Below are positions 17,894 through 26,835 of a DNA stretch of 38,178 nt, in pieces (position 1 is the stretch's first letter; each line of letters starts with the position of its first letter). The translations under genes were made by a program, and so were the position numbers. Source of the stretch: Sediminimonas qiaohouensis DSM 21189 (GTDB taxonomy: Bacteria; Pseudomonadota; Alphaproteobacteria; Rhodobacterales; Rhodobacteraceae); contig NZ_AUIJ01000027.1 of NCBI RefSeq assembly GCF_000423645.1, positions 1-38,178 on the forward strand. Reading direction: 5' to 3'. The notes under the pieces are model-generated. The model had not been told where the DNA came from. It saw only the letters and a program-made list of their open reading frames with translations, and did no database searches.

Positions 17894-19132
17894 ATGACCA
17901 ACCCCGATGACCGTCACCCGCCGATGCACCGCCCGCGCACGCTCAGGCGCGTGATCCTGACAACGACGGCGCTGGCGCTTCTGGGCGCGTGCAGCGAGCC
18001 GCTCGACTACGACATGCGGGGCAACTTTGCCAACGGGTTCGATACCAGCGACGCCGCCACGCAGGCGACGGCGGATCGCCCGCGCCCCGATGACCGGGGG
18101 ATCATCTCCTATCCCGGCTACCAGGTGGCGGTCGCCAAGCGCGGCGACCGGCTGCGCGACGTGGCCAACCGGATCGGCGCCGACGTGCAAAGCCTGGCCC
18201 GCTACAACGGGATCAAACCGGATGATCCGCTCAGGCAGGGCGAGATCATCGCGCTGCCCAACCGGGTGGCCGAGCCATCGCCGGCCACGGGCGCCCCGGC
18301 CACCGGGCCGATCCAGCCGCCAGGCGTGGACATCACCACGCTGGCCGGCAACGCGATCGACGACGCCGACAGCACCGGCGCGCAAGTGGCGACGGGCGAG
18401 GCGCAAACCGATGCGCAAGTTGGGGCCGAGCCGGTGCGCCACAAGGTGCAACGCGGCGAAACCGCCTATTCCATCGCGCGCCTTTACGGCGTGACCCCGC
18501 GCGCCCTGGCCGATTGGAACGGCCTCGATAGCCGCTTCACCGTGCGCGAGGGGCAGTATCTGCTGATCCCCGTCGCGAAGTCGGACACCCAATCGGCCGC
18601 GTCCACCGACACCGCCGCGCTTGACACCCAAACCGACACCACCGCCCCCGGCCAAGGTAGCCCGACGCCGGTGCCGCCCTCGTCAAGCGATCCGCTGCCC
18701 GAAGACACCGAGGCCGCCGCGCCTGAGGACGACGACGCCGAGGCCCCCGACCTGGGCGAGACCCAGACAGCAAGCACCGACAGCGCACCGCTGATGACCC
18801 CGGTGAAGGGCAAGATCATCCGCGCCTACGCGAAGGGCCGCAACGACGGCATCGACATCCAGGCCCCCGCCGGCAGCGGCATCATGGCCGCCGACAGCGG
18901 CAGCGTCGCAGCCATCACTTCCGATTCCGACGAGGTGCCGATCCTGGTGGTCAAACATGCCGACAACTTGCTGACCATCTATGGCAACATCTCGGACATC
19001 CGCGTGCAAAAGGGCGACAGCGTCAGCCGCGGACAACGCATCGCGTCGGTCCGATCCGGCGATGCAAACTACCTGCATTTCGAGGTCCGAAAAGGGTTCG
19101 AAAGCGTCGATCCGACCGATTACCTGCCCTGA
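17894..19132 (+). CDS. nlpD: NlpD-like lipoprotein with LysM repeats and degenerate M23 domain
   Basis: The 412-residue product has a lipoprotein signal ending in the lipobox LLGAC (lipidated Cys near residue 35). Two LysM peptidoglycan-binding domains lie at about 75-122 and 178-225, followed by a Pro/Asp/Glu/Thr-rich linker (about 230-295) and a C-terminal M23/LytM fold (about 300-412). The zinc-site His residues are changed: NDGID stands where HxGxD is expected and YGNIS where YAHLS is expected, although LHFEVRK remains. As in E. coli NlpD, the domain is therefore probably an amidase activator, not a peptidase. The gene follows surE-pcm as in many proteobacteria. Its 3' end overlaps the convergent gene by 13 bases. 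Confidence 0.9.
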   Translation: MTNPDDRHPPMHRPRTLRRVILTTTALALLGACSEPLDYDMRGNFANGFDTSDAATQATADRPRPDDRGIISYPGYQVAVAKRGDRLRDVANRIGADVQSLARYNGIKPDDPLRQGEIIALPNRVAEPSPATGAPATGPIQPPGVDITTLAGNAIDDADSTGAQVATGEAQTDAQVGAEPVRHKVQRGETAYSIARLYGVTPRALADWNGLDSRFTVREGQYLLIPVAKSDTQSAASTDTAALDTQTDTTAPGQGSPTPVPPSSSDPLPEDTEAAAPEDDDAEAPDLGETQTASTDSAPLMTPVKGKIIRAYAKGRNDGIDIQAPAGSGIMAADSGSVAAITSDSDEVPILVVKHADNLLTIYGNISDIRVQKGDSVSRGQRIASVRSGDANYLHFEVRKGFESVDPTDYLP

Positions 19133-20355
19133 GCGTGACCCGCGAGCGCGCGAACGCTGCGATAGCCCGAGGCGGCCCGCCGGATACAGGACGGCGATGC
19201 GGGCCGCCCCGCATATCGCGCTCCAAGCGTGAGCGGCCCGCCCGTTATCTGGAAGTAGTCGTAATCGCGCGGCCTGTCGAAGGCGCATAGATACTGGAAA
19301 TGCAGGCGGAAAAACCGCCGGCGCAACTGTTCCCACCGCGCGGGCGACAGGGTTTCACTGAACGCCGCAGAAAACACCAGCGGCCATTTCTGCCCCTCGG
19401 GCGCGACGCCCGTCACCGCCACCGGATCGCATAGCGCAAAGGCACAGCCATCGCCGGGTGCGCTGACGTCGACCCACACGATATCGCCCCGCGAGCACAA
19501 GAACCGCAAATCGGCGCGCAGGCGCTCGGCGCGCGGCAGGAACGACACCATCGGCACCACATGCCCCAGCGTCAGCAGCGACAGCGCCGGCCCGCCTTTC
19601 GCCATCCCCTGCCCGGCGCGGATCAGGTCCGACAGGACCGACACCGCCAGATGCGCCCCCGACGAGTGCCCGACGATCAGCACCTCGTCCACATCCGTGC
19701 GCAACGCCTCGGCGATACGCTCGGCGAACTCGGCCATGCGCGCCTCAAGCGCGGGCGGATTGGCGCCGCGATGCTGCGCCGAATAGGCGTAATCATGCAT
19801 CAGGTAATAGGCGAACAGACGGTTATCGATTCGCCGGAACCACATCAGGATCGGCGGCACCACCAACAGTCCGGCCCATTCAGCAAACGAGTGCAGGTAT
19901 GACAGCAACGCGCCAACCGCCCACGCCGCCAGCAGCGCGATCACGAGTTGCCCGATCAGGAACACCACCGGGTAAAGCGCCGCGATCACCGGCCCCTTGC
20001 GCAGCCCGCCAAGACGAAACAGCGCACCGCTTGAGATATAGACCCACGCCGTGCGCAGCAGTTGCACGTAGCTTGCGATGATCCCCTGATCCATGCTGCG
20101 CCGCACGATGTCGGACCACACCAGCACCTCGAAATCGGTCTCGGTGTCCTGCCCGCCCATCCGTGCCGCGACGTGCCAGCCGTAGGGCCCCTTCCGGCGC
20201 TGCGGCGTCAGGGTGAGGTCATAGCCGCAAATGCGCGCCTGCTCGGCCCCCTCCTTGCGGTACAGCTCGCGGTAGCGCCGCGGATGTATGGGGTCATAGC
20301 CGGGAATGTAGAACACGCGGCGGCGCCGCACTTTGTCTGCCTGTTGCTGCGCCAT
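19120..20355 (-). CDS. Alpha/beta-hydrolase-like membrane protein
   Basis: The 411-residue product (ATG 20355) begins with VFYIPGYDP, an oxyanion-type strand of alpha/beta hydrolases, followed by membrane helices at about 120-175 and a second hydrolase-like part with the nucleophile-elbow motif GHSSGAHLAV. Thus the fold appears interrupted by the membrane segment. Later residues RGDIVWVDVSAPGDG could supply the acid. I do not recognise a named family; lipase/esterase is a guess from the elbow. An upstream extension of 13 codons is open, but MAQQQADK is a more natural start. It lies downstream of rne beyond a terminator and is convergent with nlpD. Confidence 0.75.
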   Translation of the reverse strand: MAQQQADKVRRRRVFYIPGYDPIHPRRYRELYRKEGAEQARICGYDLTLTPQRRKGPYGWHVAARMGGQDTETDFEVLVWSDIVRRSMDQGIIASYVQLLRTAWVYISSGALFRLGGLRKGPVIAALYPVVFLIGQLVIALLAAWAVGALLSYLHSFAEWAGLLVVPPILMWFRRIDNRLFAYYLMHDYAYSAQHRGANPPALEARMAEFAERIAEALRTDVDEVLIVGHSSGAHLAVSVLSDLIRAGQGMAKGGPALSLLTLGHVVPMVSFLPRAERLRADLRFLCSRGDIVWVDVSAPGDGCAFALCDPVAVTGVAPEGQKWPLVFSAAFSETLSPARWEQLRRRFFRLHFQYLCAFDRPRDYDYFQITGGPLTLGARYAGRPASPSCIRRAASGYRSVRALAGHAQGR

Positions 20356-20427
20356 GCCGCTCCCTGTTTGTCCGGGCCAGCCCCCGGCGCCCATACTTGC
20401 CGCGCAAGCACCGATTGCGCAACGTAA

Positions 20428-20458
20428 AACGCCGCGACCCGGTCGGGATCGCGGCGTT
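20428..20458 (-). terminator. Rho-independent terminator after rne
   Basis: A perfect 10-bp stem AACGCCGCGA/TCGCGGCGTT (20428-20437 with 20449-20458) encloses a loop with a possible CCC/GGG extension. Read on the minus strand it is followed by TTTTACG, and it lies 22 bases after the rne stop and 73 bases before the next minus-strand gene. It would separate the two transcripts. Confidence 0.75.
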
Positions 20459-20479
20459 CATTTATCGCTTTGGGCTATG

Positions 20480-23290
20480 TCAACGGCCCAATGACCACCA
20501 GCCCCGGCGCTTGGGCTTTTTCTCTTTCTTGTCCGGCTGGGGGGCCTCCTGCGCGCGCTCTGCCGGCTCGGCGGCTGGCTCTGGCGCGGCGGCGGGGGCT
20601 TCCTCCTTGGCGGACTGGGGCGTCGCCTCCTCTTCCTTGGCGGGGGTGGCGGTGGCCTCTGACTCGGCGGCCTTTGCGGGCTCGCTGGCCCCGTTCAGGG
20701 GCTCCGGCGCGGGCTCTTGCTTGGCGGCCGGTTTTGCCTTTGGCTTGGCCGGGGCCTTGCGGGTGCGCTTGACCTTGGGCTTCTCGGCCTTGGCCTCGCC
20801 TGGCGCCTCGGGGGCCGCGTCCTTTGCGGCCTCTTCCGGCGCTGTGGAGGGGTCTGCGGGCTGCTCCGCGTCGACCTGCTCAGCTGCCTTCGCCTTGGCG
20901 GATTTGGCGCGCGAGGGCCGCTTTCTGGCAGGTTTCTTGGGCGCCTGCTCGGCCGCCTCTGCACCGCTCACGTCGTCGCTGGCGGCCTTGGCGTCAGTGT
21001 CCGGCTCAGCAGCGGCCTCGCCCTGCACGGCCTCGCTTGCGGCCTCGCTCGTCTCGCCGTTTTGCGTCTCGCCGTTCTGCTGGGCCCCGTTGCTTGACTT
21101 GGACTTGCCGCTACGGCGGCGCCGGCGGCGGCGCTTCTTGGGCTTGCTGCCTTCCTCTTCCGCGGCGGGAGCGGCGGCGGCAGGCGCCTCATCGCTGTTT
21201 TCATCGGCAGACGCCGCAGGCGCGGTATCCTCGTCGATCTGGTCCATCAACGATGTGTCAACGGACACCACCGGCGCGGCAGCCTCGCCCACAACACGGG
21301 TCGCGGTCTTGAATTTTTCAAGGCTGAAATCCGGGCTGATCAGCGCCGGATCGCCCTCGACCCGCACCGACAACCCATAGCGCGCCTCGATCTGGGCGAC
21401 ATGCTCGCGCTTGAAGTTCATCAGGTAGTTCGCGATCCCGACCGGCGTCTTGACCAGCACCTCGCGCGAGCGGCGGCGCACACCTTCCTCTTCGATCTGG
21501 CGCAGGATCGACAGCGCGAGGTTGTCGTCCGAGCGGATCAGCCCGGTGCCGTGGCAATGCGGGCATGGCTGCGTCGTGGCCTCGATCATGCCGGGGCGCA
21601 GGCGCTGGCGCGACATTTCCATCAGGCCAAAGCCGCTGATCCGGCCCACCTGGATGCGGGCGCGGTCGGTCTTGAGCTTGTCCTTGATCTTTTTCTCGAC
21701 GGCGGCGTTGTTCTTGCGCTCGTCCATGTCGATGAAATCGATCACGATCAGCCCGGCCAGATCGCGCAGGCGCAACTGGCGTGCCACCTCTTCCGCGGCC
21801 TCCATGTTTGTCTTGAGCGCGGTATCCTCGATCGAGCCTTCCTTGGTGGCACGCCCCGAGTTCACGTCGATCGCCACCAGCGCCTCGGTCACGCCGATCA
21901 CGATGTAGCCGCCGGATTTGAGTTGCACCGTGGGGTTGAACATCGAGCTGAGGTAGCTTTCCACCTGGTAGCGCGCGAAAAGCGGCATCGCGTCGGTGTA
22001 GTGCTTCACGTTCTTGGCATGCGAGGGCATGATCATCTTCATGAAGTCCTTGGCGATGCGGTAGCCGCGCTCGCCCTCGACAAACACCTCGTCGATCTCG
22101 CGGTTGTACAAGTCGCGGATCGAGCGTTTGATCAGGTCGCCCTCTTCATAGATCTTGGCCGGCGCGATCGATTTCAGCGTCAGCTCGCGGATCTGTTCCC
22201 ACAGGCGTTGCAGGTACTCGTAATCGCGCTTGATCTCGGTCTTGGTCCGCTTGGCGCCCGCCGTCCGCACGATCAGGCCCGCGCCCTTGGGCACGTCGAT
22301 CTCGGTCGCGATTTCCTTGAGCTTCTTGCGGTCCACGGCGTTGGTGATCTTGCGGCTGATGCCGCCGCCGCGTGCCGTGTTGGGCATCAACACGCAATAG
22401 CGCCCCGCCAGCGACGGGTAGGTCGTAAGCGCCGCGCCCTTGTTGCCGCGCTCTTCCTTGACGACCTGCACCAGAAGGATCTGACGCACCTTGATGACTT
22501 CCTGGATCTTGTAGCGCCGGGGCCGCGGTTTGCGCGGGGGGCGGATGTCGTCCTGGTCGTCATCGTCGGCGACGGCTTCGATGCTGTCGTCCTTTTGCGC
22601 GGCATCGCTGCGGCGGCGCGTGTTTCCGTTGCCGTTGCCATTGCCGTTACCATTGTCATTGCCGCCGGTCTCGGGCACGGGTTCGGCGCTTTGCTCTTCC
22701 GCCGCATCGCTGGCCGCCTCGGCCTCGCCTTCAGGCTCGGCCACCGGCGTTTCCTCGACCCGTTCCATCGGCGAGGTGCCCTCGGGCACTTCGTCGGTGT
22801 CGGCGGCGCCTTGCCCTTCGGGGTCCAGCTCGATGGTTTCCATGCCGGAGATTTCGGCCACGCCATCGGCCGAGGATGGATCGCGCGAGGTGGTCGCATC
22901 CTTGGTGTCGGATTTCGCCGCGCGGGATCTGCGCCCGCCACGCGAGCGCCCGTTGCGCGGTTTGCTTTCTTCCTCTTCATCGCGCGCGCGCTGCTCTTCG
23001 GCGTGGGCGCGCTCCTCTTCCATCAGGGCTTCGCGGTCGGCGACCGGGATCTGGTAGTAATCGGGATGAATCTCGGAAAAGGCGAGGAACCCGTGCCGAT
23101 TCCCCCCGTAATCCACGAACGCCGCCTGCAGCGACGGCTCGACCCGCGTTACCTTGGCAAGGTAGATATTGCCGGCAAGTTGGCGTTTGTTCTCAGATTC
23201 AAAGTCAAATTCCTCAACTTTGTTTCCATCCACCACGACGACGCGGGTTTCTTCCGCGTGCGTGGCGTCGATCAGCATTTTCTTGGCCAT
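20480..23290 (-). CDS. rne: Ribonuclease E
   Basis: RNase E is the main endonuclease of mRNA decay and rRNA/tRNA maturation and scaffolds the degradosome. The 936-residue product starts MAKKMLIDATHAEE. The S1 RNA-binding domain starts near residue 36 and is split by a long charged insertion (about 85-255) containing a Gly-Asn repeat (211-223). The catalytic Asp residues are Asp475 (VAIDVNSGR) and Asp518 (IVIDFIDMDE). The zinc link is CPHCHGTG. The last about 240 residues are a disordered Ala/Glu/Lys/Pro-rich tail with an Arg-Lys tract (KKRRRRRRRS) and the conserved end KRRGWWSLGR, likely the degradosome scaffold. The S1 insertion and this tail are usual in alphaproteobacteria. Confidence 0.95.
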   Translation of the reverse strand: MAKKMLIDATHAEETRVVVVDGNKVEEFDFESENKRQLAGNIYLAKVTRVEPSLQAAFVDYGGNRHGFLAFSEIHPDYYQIPVADREALMEEERAHAEEQRARDEEEESKPRNGRSRGGRRSRAAKSDTKDATTSRDPSSADGVAEISGMETIELDPEGQGAADTDEVPEGTSPMERVEETPVAEPEGEAEAASDAAEEQSAEPVPETGGNDNGNGNGNGNGNTRRRSDAAQKDDSIEAVADDDDQDDIRPPRKPRPRRYKIQEVIKVRQILLVQVVKEERGNKGAALTTYPSLAGRYCVLMPNTARGGGISRKITNAVDRKKLKEIATEIDVPKGAGLIVRTAGAKRTKTEIKRDYEYLQRLWEQIRELTLKSIAPAKIYEEGDLIKRSIRDLYNREIDEVFVEGERGYRIAKDFMKMIMPSHAKNVKHYTDAMPLFARYQVESYLSSMFNPTVQLKSGGYIVIGVTEALVAIDVNSGRATKEGSIEDTALKTNMEAAEEVARQLRLRDLAGLIVIDFIDMDERKNNAAVEKKIKDKLKTDRARIQVGRISGFGLMEMSRQRLRPGMIEATTQPCPHCHGTGLIRSDDNLALSILRQIEEEGVRRRSREVLVKTPVGIANYLMNFKREHVAQIEARYGLSVRVEGDPALISPDFSLEKFKTATRVVGEAAAPVVSVDTSLMDQIDEDTAPAASADENSDEAPAAAAPAAEEEGSKPKKRRRRRRRSGKSKSSNGAQQNGETQNGETSEAASEAVQGEAAAEPDTDAKAASDDVSGAEAAEQAPKKPARKRPSRAKSAKAKAAEQVDAEQPADPSTAPEEAAKDAAPEAPGEAKAEKPKVKRTRKAPAKPKAKPAAKQEPAPEPLNGASEPAKAAESEATATPAKEEEATPQSAKEEAPAAAPEPAAEPAERAQEAPQPDKKEKKPKRRGWWSLGR
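22622..22660 (-). repeat. Short tandem repeat coding Gly-Asn in RNase E
   Basis: Six-base units (GTTGCC/ATTGCC variants on the plus strand) repeat about six times and encode a Gly-Asn run inside the RNase E S1 insertion. Copy number in such tracts tends to vary between strains. The frame is kept because each unit is six bases. Confidence 0.7.
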
Positions 23291-23691
23291 GTTTTCCGTT
23301 TGCACCGCGACAGAGCCTCTGCGCCGGTGGGGCAGAGGCAATGCGGCTGATGTCTGATTGGGCGAAGTAGGGCGCGCAGAAAGGGGTTCCGCAAACGGAA
23401 TTCACCCTGAGATTTGATGCTCTCGCGCGCCTCATCGCGTTTCTTCTCCGACGCCCAAACCTCGGGCGCCCATTCTCGGGCCCACGGCACCGCAAGGCGG
23501 GCGGCGGGCTGTTCTTTGGCCCAGGTATGGACCCTATCGGTCTGTTCAGGCGTGCCGGAAGTTGTTTTCCTACAGATGTCTGAAACAGCGAAACTCTCGC
23601 GGCCGGGCGTGTCTGATACCCCGAGCCGTTAGCATCACAATAAAGGCAGCGGGGGCGAAATTACAATGGTGAAAATGCCGCTATGCGCGTC
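23291..23691 (-). promoter_or_regulatory. rne 5' region with leader hairpin
   Basis: These 401 bases between dctD and rne hold no convincing gene. On the minus strand a perfect 8-bp stem GCCTCTGC/GCAGAGGC (23315-23322 with 23332-23339, 9-base loop) lies 25 bases before the rne start. In enterobacteria, RNase E controls its own mRNA through 5' leader hairpins, so a similar role is possible here; the resemblance is in position, not sequence. I see no clear promoter. A weak open frame in this region is discussed among rejected items. Confidence 0.5.
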
Positions 23692-25026
23692 TCAGGTGTA
23701 ATCCGCGCGCTGCAACCCGTACTTTGCCATCTTTTCGTTCAGGGTTCGGCGCGGCAGGCACAATTCATCCATCACCGCCGAGATCGAGCCCTTGTGCCGG
23801 CGCATGGTATTGTCGATCAACATCCGCTCGAACGCCTCGACATATTCCTTGAGCGGCTTGCCCTCGGTCGTCATCACCGGCGCCATTTCTTCATGGTCGC
23901 TCATCAGCAGCGAGGTGATCGTGCCCTGCCCGCGCCGCGATTGCAGCACCGCGCGTTCCGCCACGTTGATAAGCTGCCGTACGTTGCCCGGCCACGGCGC
24001 CTGCAGTAGCTGCGCGGCCTCCTGCGCGCTGACCGTCGGCGCGTCGCAGCCGTATTCCTCGGAGAACTGATCAGCAAAGCGGTTGAACAGCGTCAGCATG
24101 TCCTCGCCGCGCGCGCGTAGCGGCGGCAGGGTCATGCGCAACGCGGCCAGCCGGTAAAACAGGTCGGGGCGCAGCGCGTCCTCGCTGGTGCGGCCCTCGT
24201 CCTGAAGGTTGGAAATGGCGATGATGCGCGTCTCTGGCGGGGTGCCCTGCTCGTTGATCACGTTCAAAAGCCGCTCTTGCATCGCGTCGCTCAGCGTCTC
24301 GATCCCCTCCAGCACCAGCGTACCGCCGCGCGCCTCCTCGATCGCGGGAAGATGGGTGTCGTCCGGTTGCATCGGCCCGAACAGGCGCCGCGCCAGCGCG
24401 TCCTCTTCCAGCGCGCCGCAGGATACCAAGACGAACTTGCGCCCCGATCGCGAACCGACCGCATGCAGCGCGTGCGCCACCAGCGTCTTGCCGGTCCCGG
24501 TCTCGCCATCGATGAGGACATGACCATCTGCCTGCCCCAGATCGAGGATATCCTCGCGCAGCCGCTCCATCGCGTTGCTCGACCCGATCAGCTTATTCAT
24601 GATCTGCCCGCCGTGCGACAACTCACGCCTGAGCGCCCGATTGTCCAGCGTGAGGCGCCGCGCCGCGACCGCCTTCTTGGCCAGATCGGTCATCTGGTCT
24701 GGGTTGAACGGCTTTTCCAGGAAATCATAGGCGCCCACCCGCATCGCCTCGACCGCCATTGGCACATCGCCGTGCCCGGTGATCATCACCACCGGCAGGG
24801 CGCTGTCGTTGCCCATCAGTTTTTTCAGGAACTGCATGCCGTCCATGCCGGGCATGCGAATATCGGTGATGACGATCCCCGGATAGTCCGGCCCCAGAAC
24901 CTTGAGCGCGTCTTCCGCGCTGGAAAACGCCTCGGTGTCAAAGCCGGACAGCGCCAGCCATTGGCTGATCGATTGCCGCATATCCTGCTCATCGTCGACG
25001 ATGGCGATTTTCATGACTTTCGACAT
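23692..25026 (-). CDS. dctD: DctD-like response regulator with degenerate AAA+ domain
   Basis: The 444-residue product has a receiver domain with Asp55 (ITDIRMPG) and Lys105 (FLEKPF), an AAA+ domain of the NtrC type (about 140-370) with Walker A GETGTGKT at 174-181, and a C-terminal Fis-type helix-turn-helix (GSISAVMDELCLPRRTLNEK). The GAFTGA loop that contacts sigma-54 is absent: LFG is followed by PMQPDDTHLP. Walker B reads GGTLVLEGIE in place of the usual GGTLFLDEIE, so both the Asp and the Glu are changed. It is therefore unlikely to activate sigma-54 promoters in the standard way. It starts 3 bases after dctB. The partner gene supports the dct name; target genes are unknown. Confidence 0.88.
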   Translation of the reverse strand: MSKVMKIAIVDDEQDMRQSISQWLALSGFDTEAFSSAEDALKVLGPDYPGIVITDIRMPGMDGMQFLKKLMGNDSALPVVMITGHGDVPMAVEAMRVGAYDFLEKPFNPDQMTDLAKKAVAARRLTLDNRALRRELSHGGQIMNKLIGSSNAMERLREDILDLGQADGHVLIDGETGTGKTLVAHALHAVGSRSGRKFVLVSCGALEEDALARRLFGPMQPDDTHLPAIEEARGGTLVLEGIETLSDAMQERLLNVINEQGTPPETRIIAISNLQDEGRTSEDALRPDLFYRLAALRMTLPPLRARGEDMLTLFNRFADQFSEEYGCDAPTVSAQEAAQLLQAPWPGNVRQLINVAERAVLQSRRGQGTITSLLMSDHEEMAPVMTTEGKPLKEYVEAFERMLIDNTMRRHKGSISAVMDELCLPRRTLNEKMAKYGLQRADYT

Positions 25027-25029
25027 GGG

Positions 25030-26799
25030 CTACTCCGCCGCTTGGGTTTCTTCATCATCCGTCAAGATAGGCAGTTGCATTTCAAATACAGCCCCCCCGC
25101 CCTCGGCATGGCGCGCAATCAGACGGCCCCCCATGTCGTTGACGATCCCCGAGGAAATGGCAAGCCCCAACCCGACGCCCTCGCCGGGCTTCTTGGTGGT
25201 GTAGAACGGCTCGAACAGGGCGTCCAGATCGTCAATTCCGGGGCCATTATCCCGCACGCTAAGCGAGGCGGTCTCGCCTGCCGCGAGGATAATATCGATC
25301 TCCGGCTCCTCCTCGCCATGGGTGGCATCCAGTGCGTTGCGCAAGAGGTTGACCAGCACCTGCTCGATGCGCACCCGGTCGCCCATCACCCGCACCGGCT
25401 GCGAGGGCAATGCACGGCTGATGCGCACGTTGCGCTGCTTGAGCTGCGGCTCCATCATCGACAGGGATGAAGACAGCGCATCGCCAAGATCCACAGGCTC
25501 GAACGCATCTCCGCCCTTGCGCGCATAGGACTTGAGCTGCCGGGTGATCGCACCCATCCGCCCGATCAGATCATCGATGCGCTGGAATGCCGAAAGTGCC
25601 TCGTCGGGGCGGTGGCGCTGTAGCAGCAAACGCGCCCCGGCTAGGTAGGTTTTCATCGCCGCCAGCGGCTGGTTCAACTCGTGGCTGACCGCCGCCGACA
25701 TCTCGCCCAGAACCGCCAGCTTGGAGCTTTGCGCAAGGGTCTGTTCGGCCTCCGCCAGCGTCTCCTGAACCCTCTCACGCTCGGCGATTTCCCGCTGCAG
25801 CCGGGCGTTCAATGCGCGAAGCTCCGCCGATTCCCGCTGAAACAGGGCCATGCGCAGCGCGGTCCGGCGCGACAGGAAATAGAACGCCAGCGCCAGCAGC
25901 ACCGCGAACCCCATGATCTCCAGCGCCAGGAACCCGTTCACCTTTTCGCGCACGCTGTCATAGGTGGTGAAGCTGGCGATGCGCCAGCCCCGGAACGGCA
26001 GCCGCGATTCCACGCGCATCACCGCCTCGCCGCCGACATAGGCGTCGGCGGGGTCCGCTGTCCAATCGGCGGTGGCCTGAAGGGCGCGCTGGATCGCGCT
26101 TTCGGCGGGCGCGCGGGCCAGCGCGCGTTCCTCCGTCAGACCGCGCCAGCGCGGTTCGGTCGCCAGGACGATCTGACCGGCGCTATCGGCCACCAAAACC
26201 GCGTCCGAGATGCCCGACCAGTCCTGCTCGAACTTGCGCAGATCGACCTCGACCAGGATCACGCCCAATAGATCGCCCTGTTCATCGATTCTGCGCGAAT
26301 AGGTAAAACTGTATCCGTTGCTTTCCCGCTCCCGCACGGTAAACAGCGTGTCCCGCGTGCGCAGCGCATCAACGAAATATGGCTCCGCGCGATGCTGAGA
26401 GCCGAGCCTGTTGCGCTCGGTCGCGGCCACCGCGCGCCCGTCCCTGTCCAGCAGCATCAGCGACGCGGCCCCGATCTCTTCCACAAAGGAAAGCAGGCGT
26501 TGCGTCGATTGCGAGAAATCCGATGTCGACAGCGCCGCGATCAATTTCGGATCCCGCGCCAGAAGTTGCGGCACGATGGAATTGCGGCGCAGCTCGCTCA
26601 TCAAGTTGCCGCCATACAGCGCCAGCCGCAGTTCCGCCCGGTTGCGCGTGTCGCTGGTGAACCGTTCGGTCAGAAACCTGTTGGTCACAACCACCGTGAC
26701 CACCGCCAGGATCAGCAGCAGCCCCAAGGCCAGCCGCGCCCGCCAGCTTACGGTTCGGGTGCGGCCCGGTACTCGCTCGGGTAATGTCATGCGCGCCAT
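25030..26799 (-). CDS. dctB: C4-dicarboxylate-type sensor histidine kinase DctB
   Basis: The 589-residue protein has membrane helices at about 22-40 and 292-310 enclosing a periplasmic sensor of the double-Cache type (about 45-285). A coiled coil (about 318-358) leads to the phosphoacceptor domain with SHELNQPLAAMK (His373) and an ATPase domain with NLLRNALDAT, RDNGPGI and GVGLGLAIS. This architecture and the SHELNQP H-box are typical of DctB, which senses succinate, fumarate or malate in other bacteria. No dctA or TRAP (dctPQM) transporter gene lies in this window. It follows purQ by 36 bases. Confidence 0.9.
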   Translation of the reverse strand: MARMTLPERVPGRTRTVSWRARLALGLLLILAVVTVVVTNRFLTERFTSDTRNRAELRLALYGGNLMSELRRNSIVPQLLARDPKLIAALSTSDFSQSTQRLLSFVEEIGAASLMLLDRDGRAVAATERNRLGSQHRAEPYFVDALRTRDTLFTVRERESNGYSFTYSRRIDEQGDLLGVILVEVDLRKFEQDWSGISDAVLVADSAGQIVLATEPRWRGLTEERALARAPAESAIQRALQATADWTADPADAYVGGEAVMRVESRLPFRGWRIASFTTYDSVREKVNGFLALEIMGFAVLLALAFYFLSRRTALRMALFQRESAELRALNARLQREIAERERVQETLAEAEQTLAQSSKLAVLGEMSAAVSHELNQPLAAMKTYLAGARLLLQRHRPDEALSAFQRIDDLIGRMGAITRQLKSYARKGGDAFEPVDLGDALSSSLSMMEPQLKQRNVRISRALPSQPVRVMGDRVRIEQVLVNLLRNALDATHGEEEPEIDIILAAGETASLSVRDNGPGIDDLDALFEPFYTTKKPGEGVGLGLAISSGIVNDMGGRLIARHAEGGGAVFEMQLPILTDDEETQAAE

Positions 26800-26835
26800 T
26801 GGTCCTGTCTACGCTTTGCGCGCGCGCCGCTCAAG

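Noticed and set aside
21401-23350. Plus-strand open frame of 649 codons opposite rne
   Set aside because: Antisense shadow of RNase E, with no recognisable domain; the minus-strand frame has all catalytic residues.
23272-23586. Minus-strand open stretch in the rne upstream region (contains REWAPEVWASEKKRDEA)
   Set aside because: Part looks coding-like, but there is no ATG with a ribosome site, the end overlaps the rne start, and I recognise no family. It might be a decayed gene piece.
24277-25470. Plus-strand open frame of 397 codons opposite dctD and dctB
   Set aside because: Composition is His/Gln/Arg-rich and no domain is seen; it mirrors the true genes.
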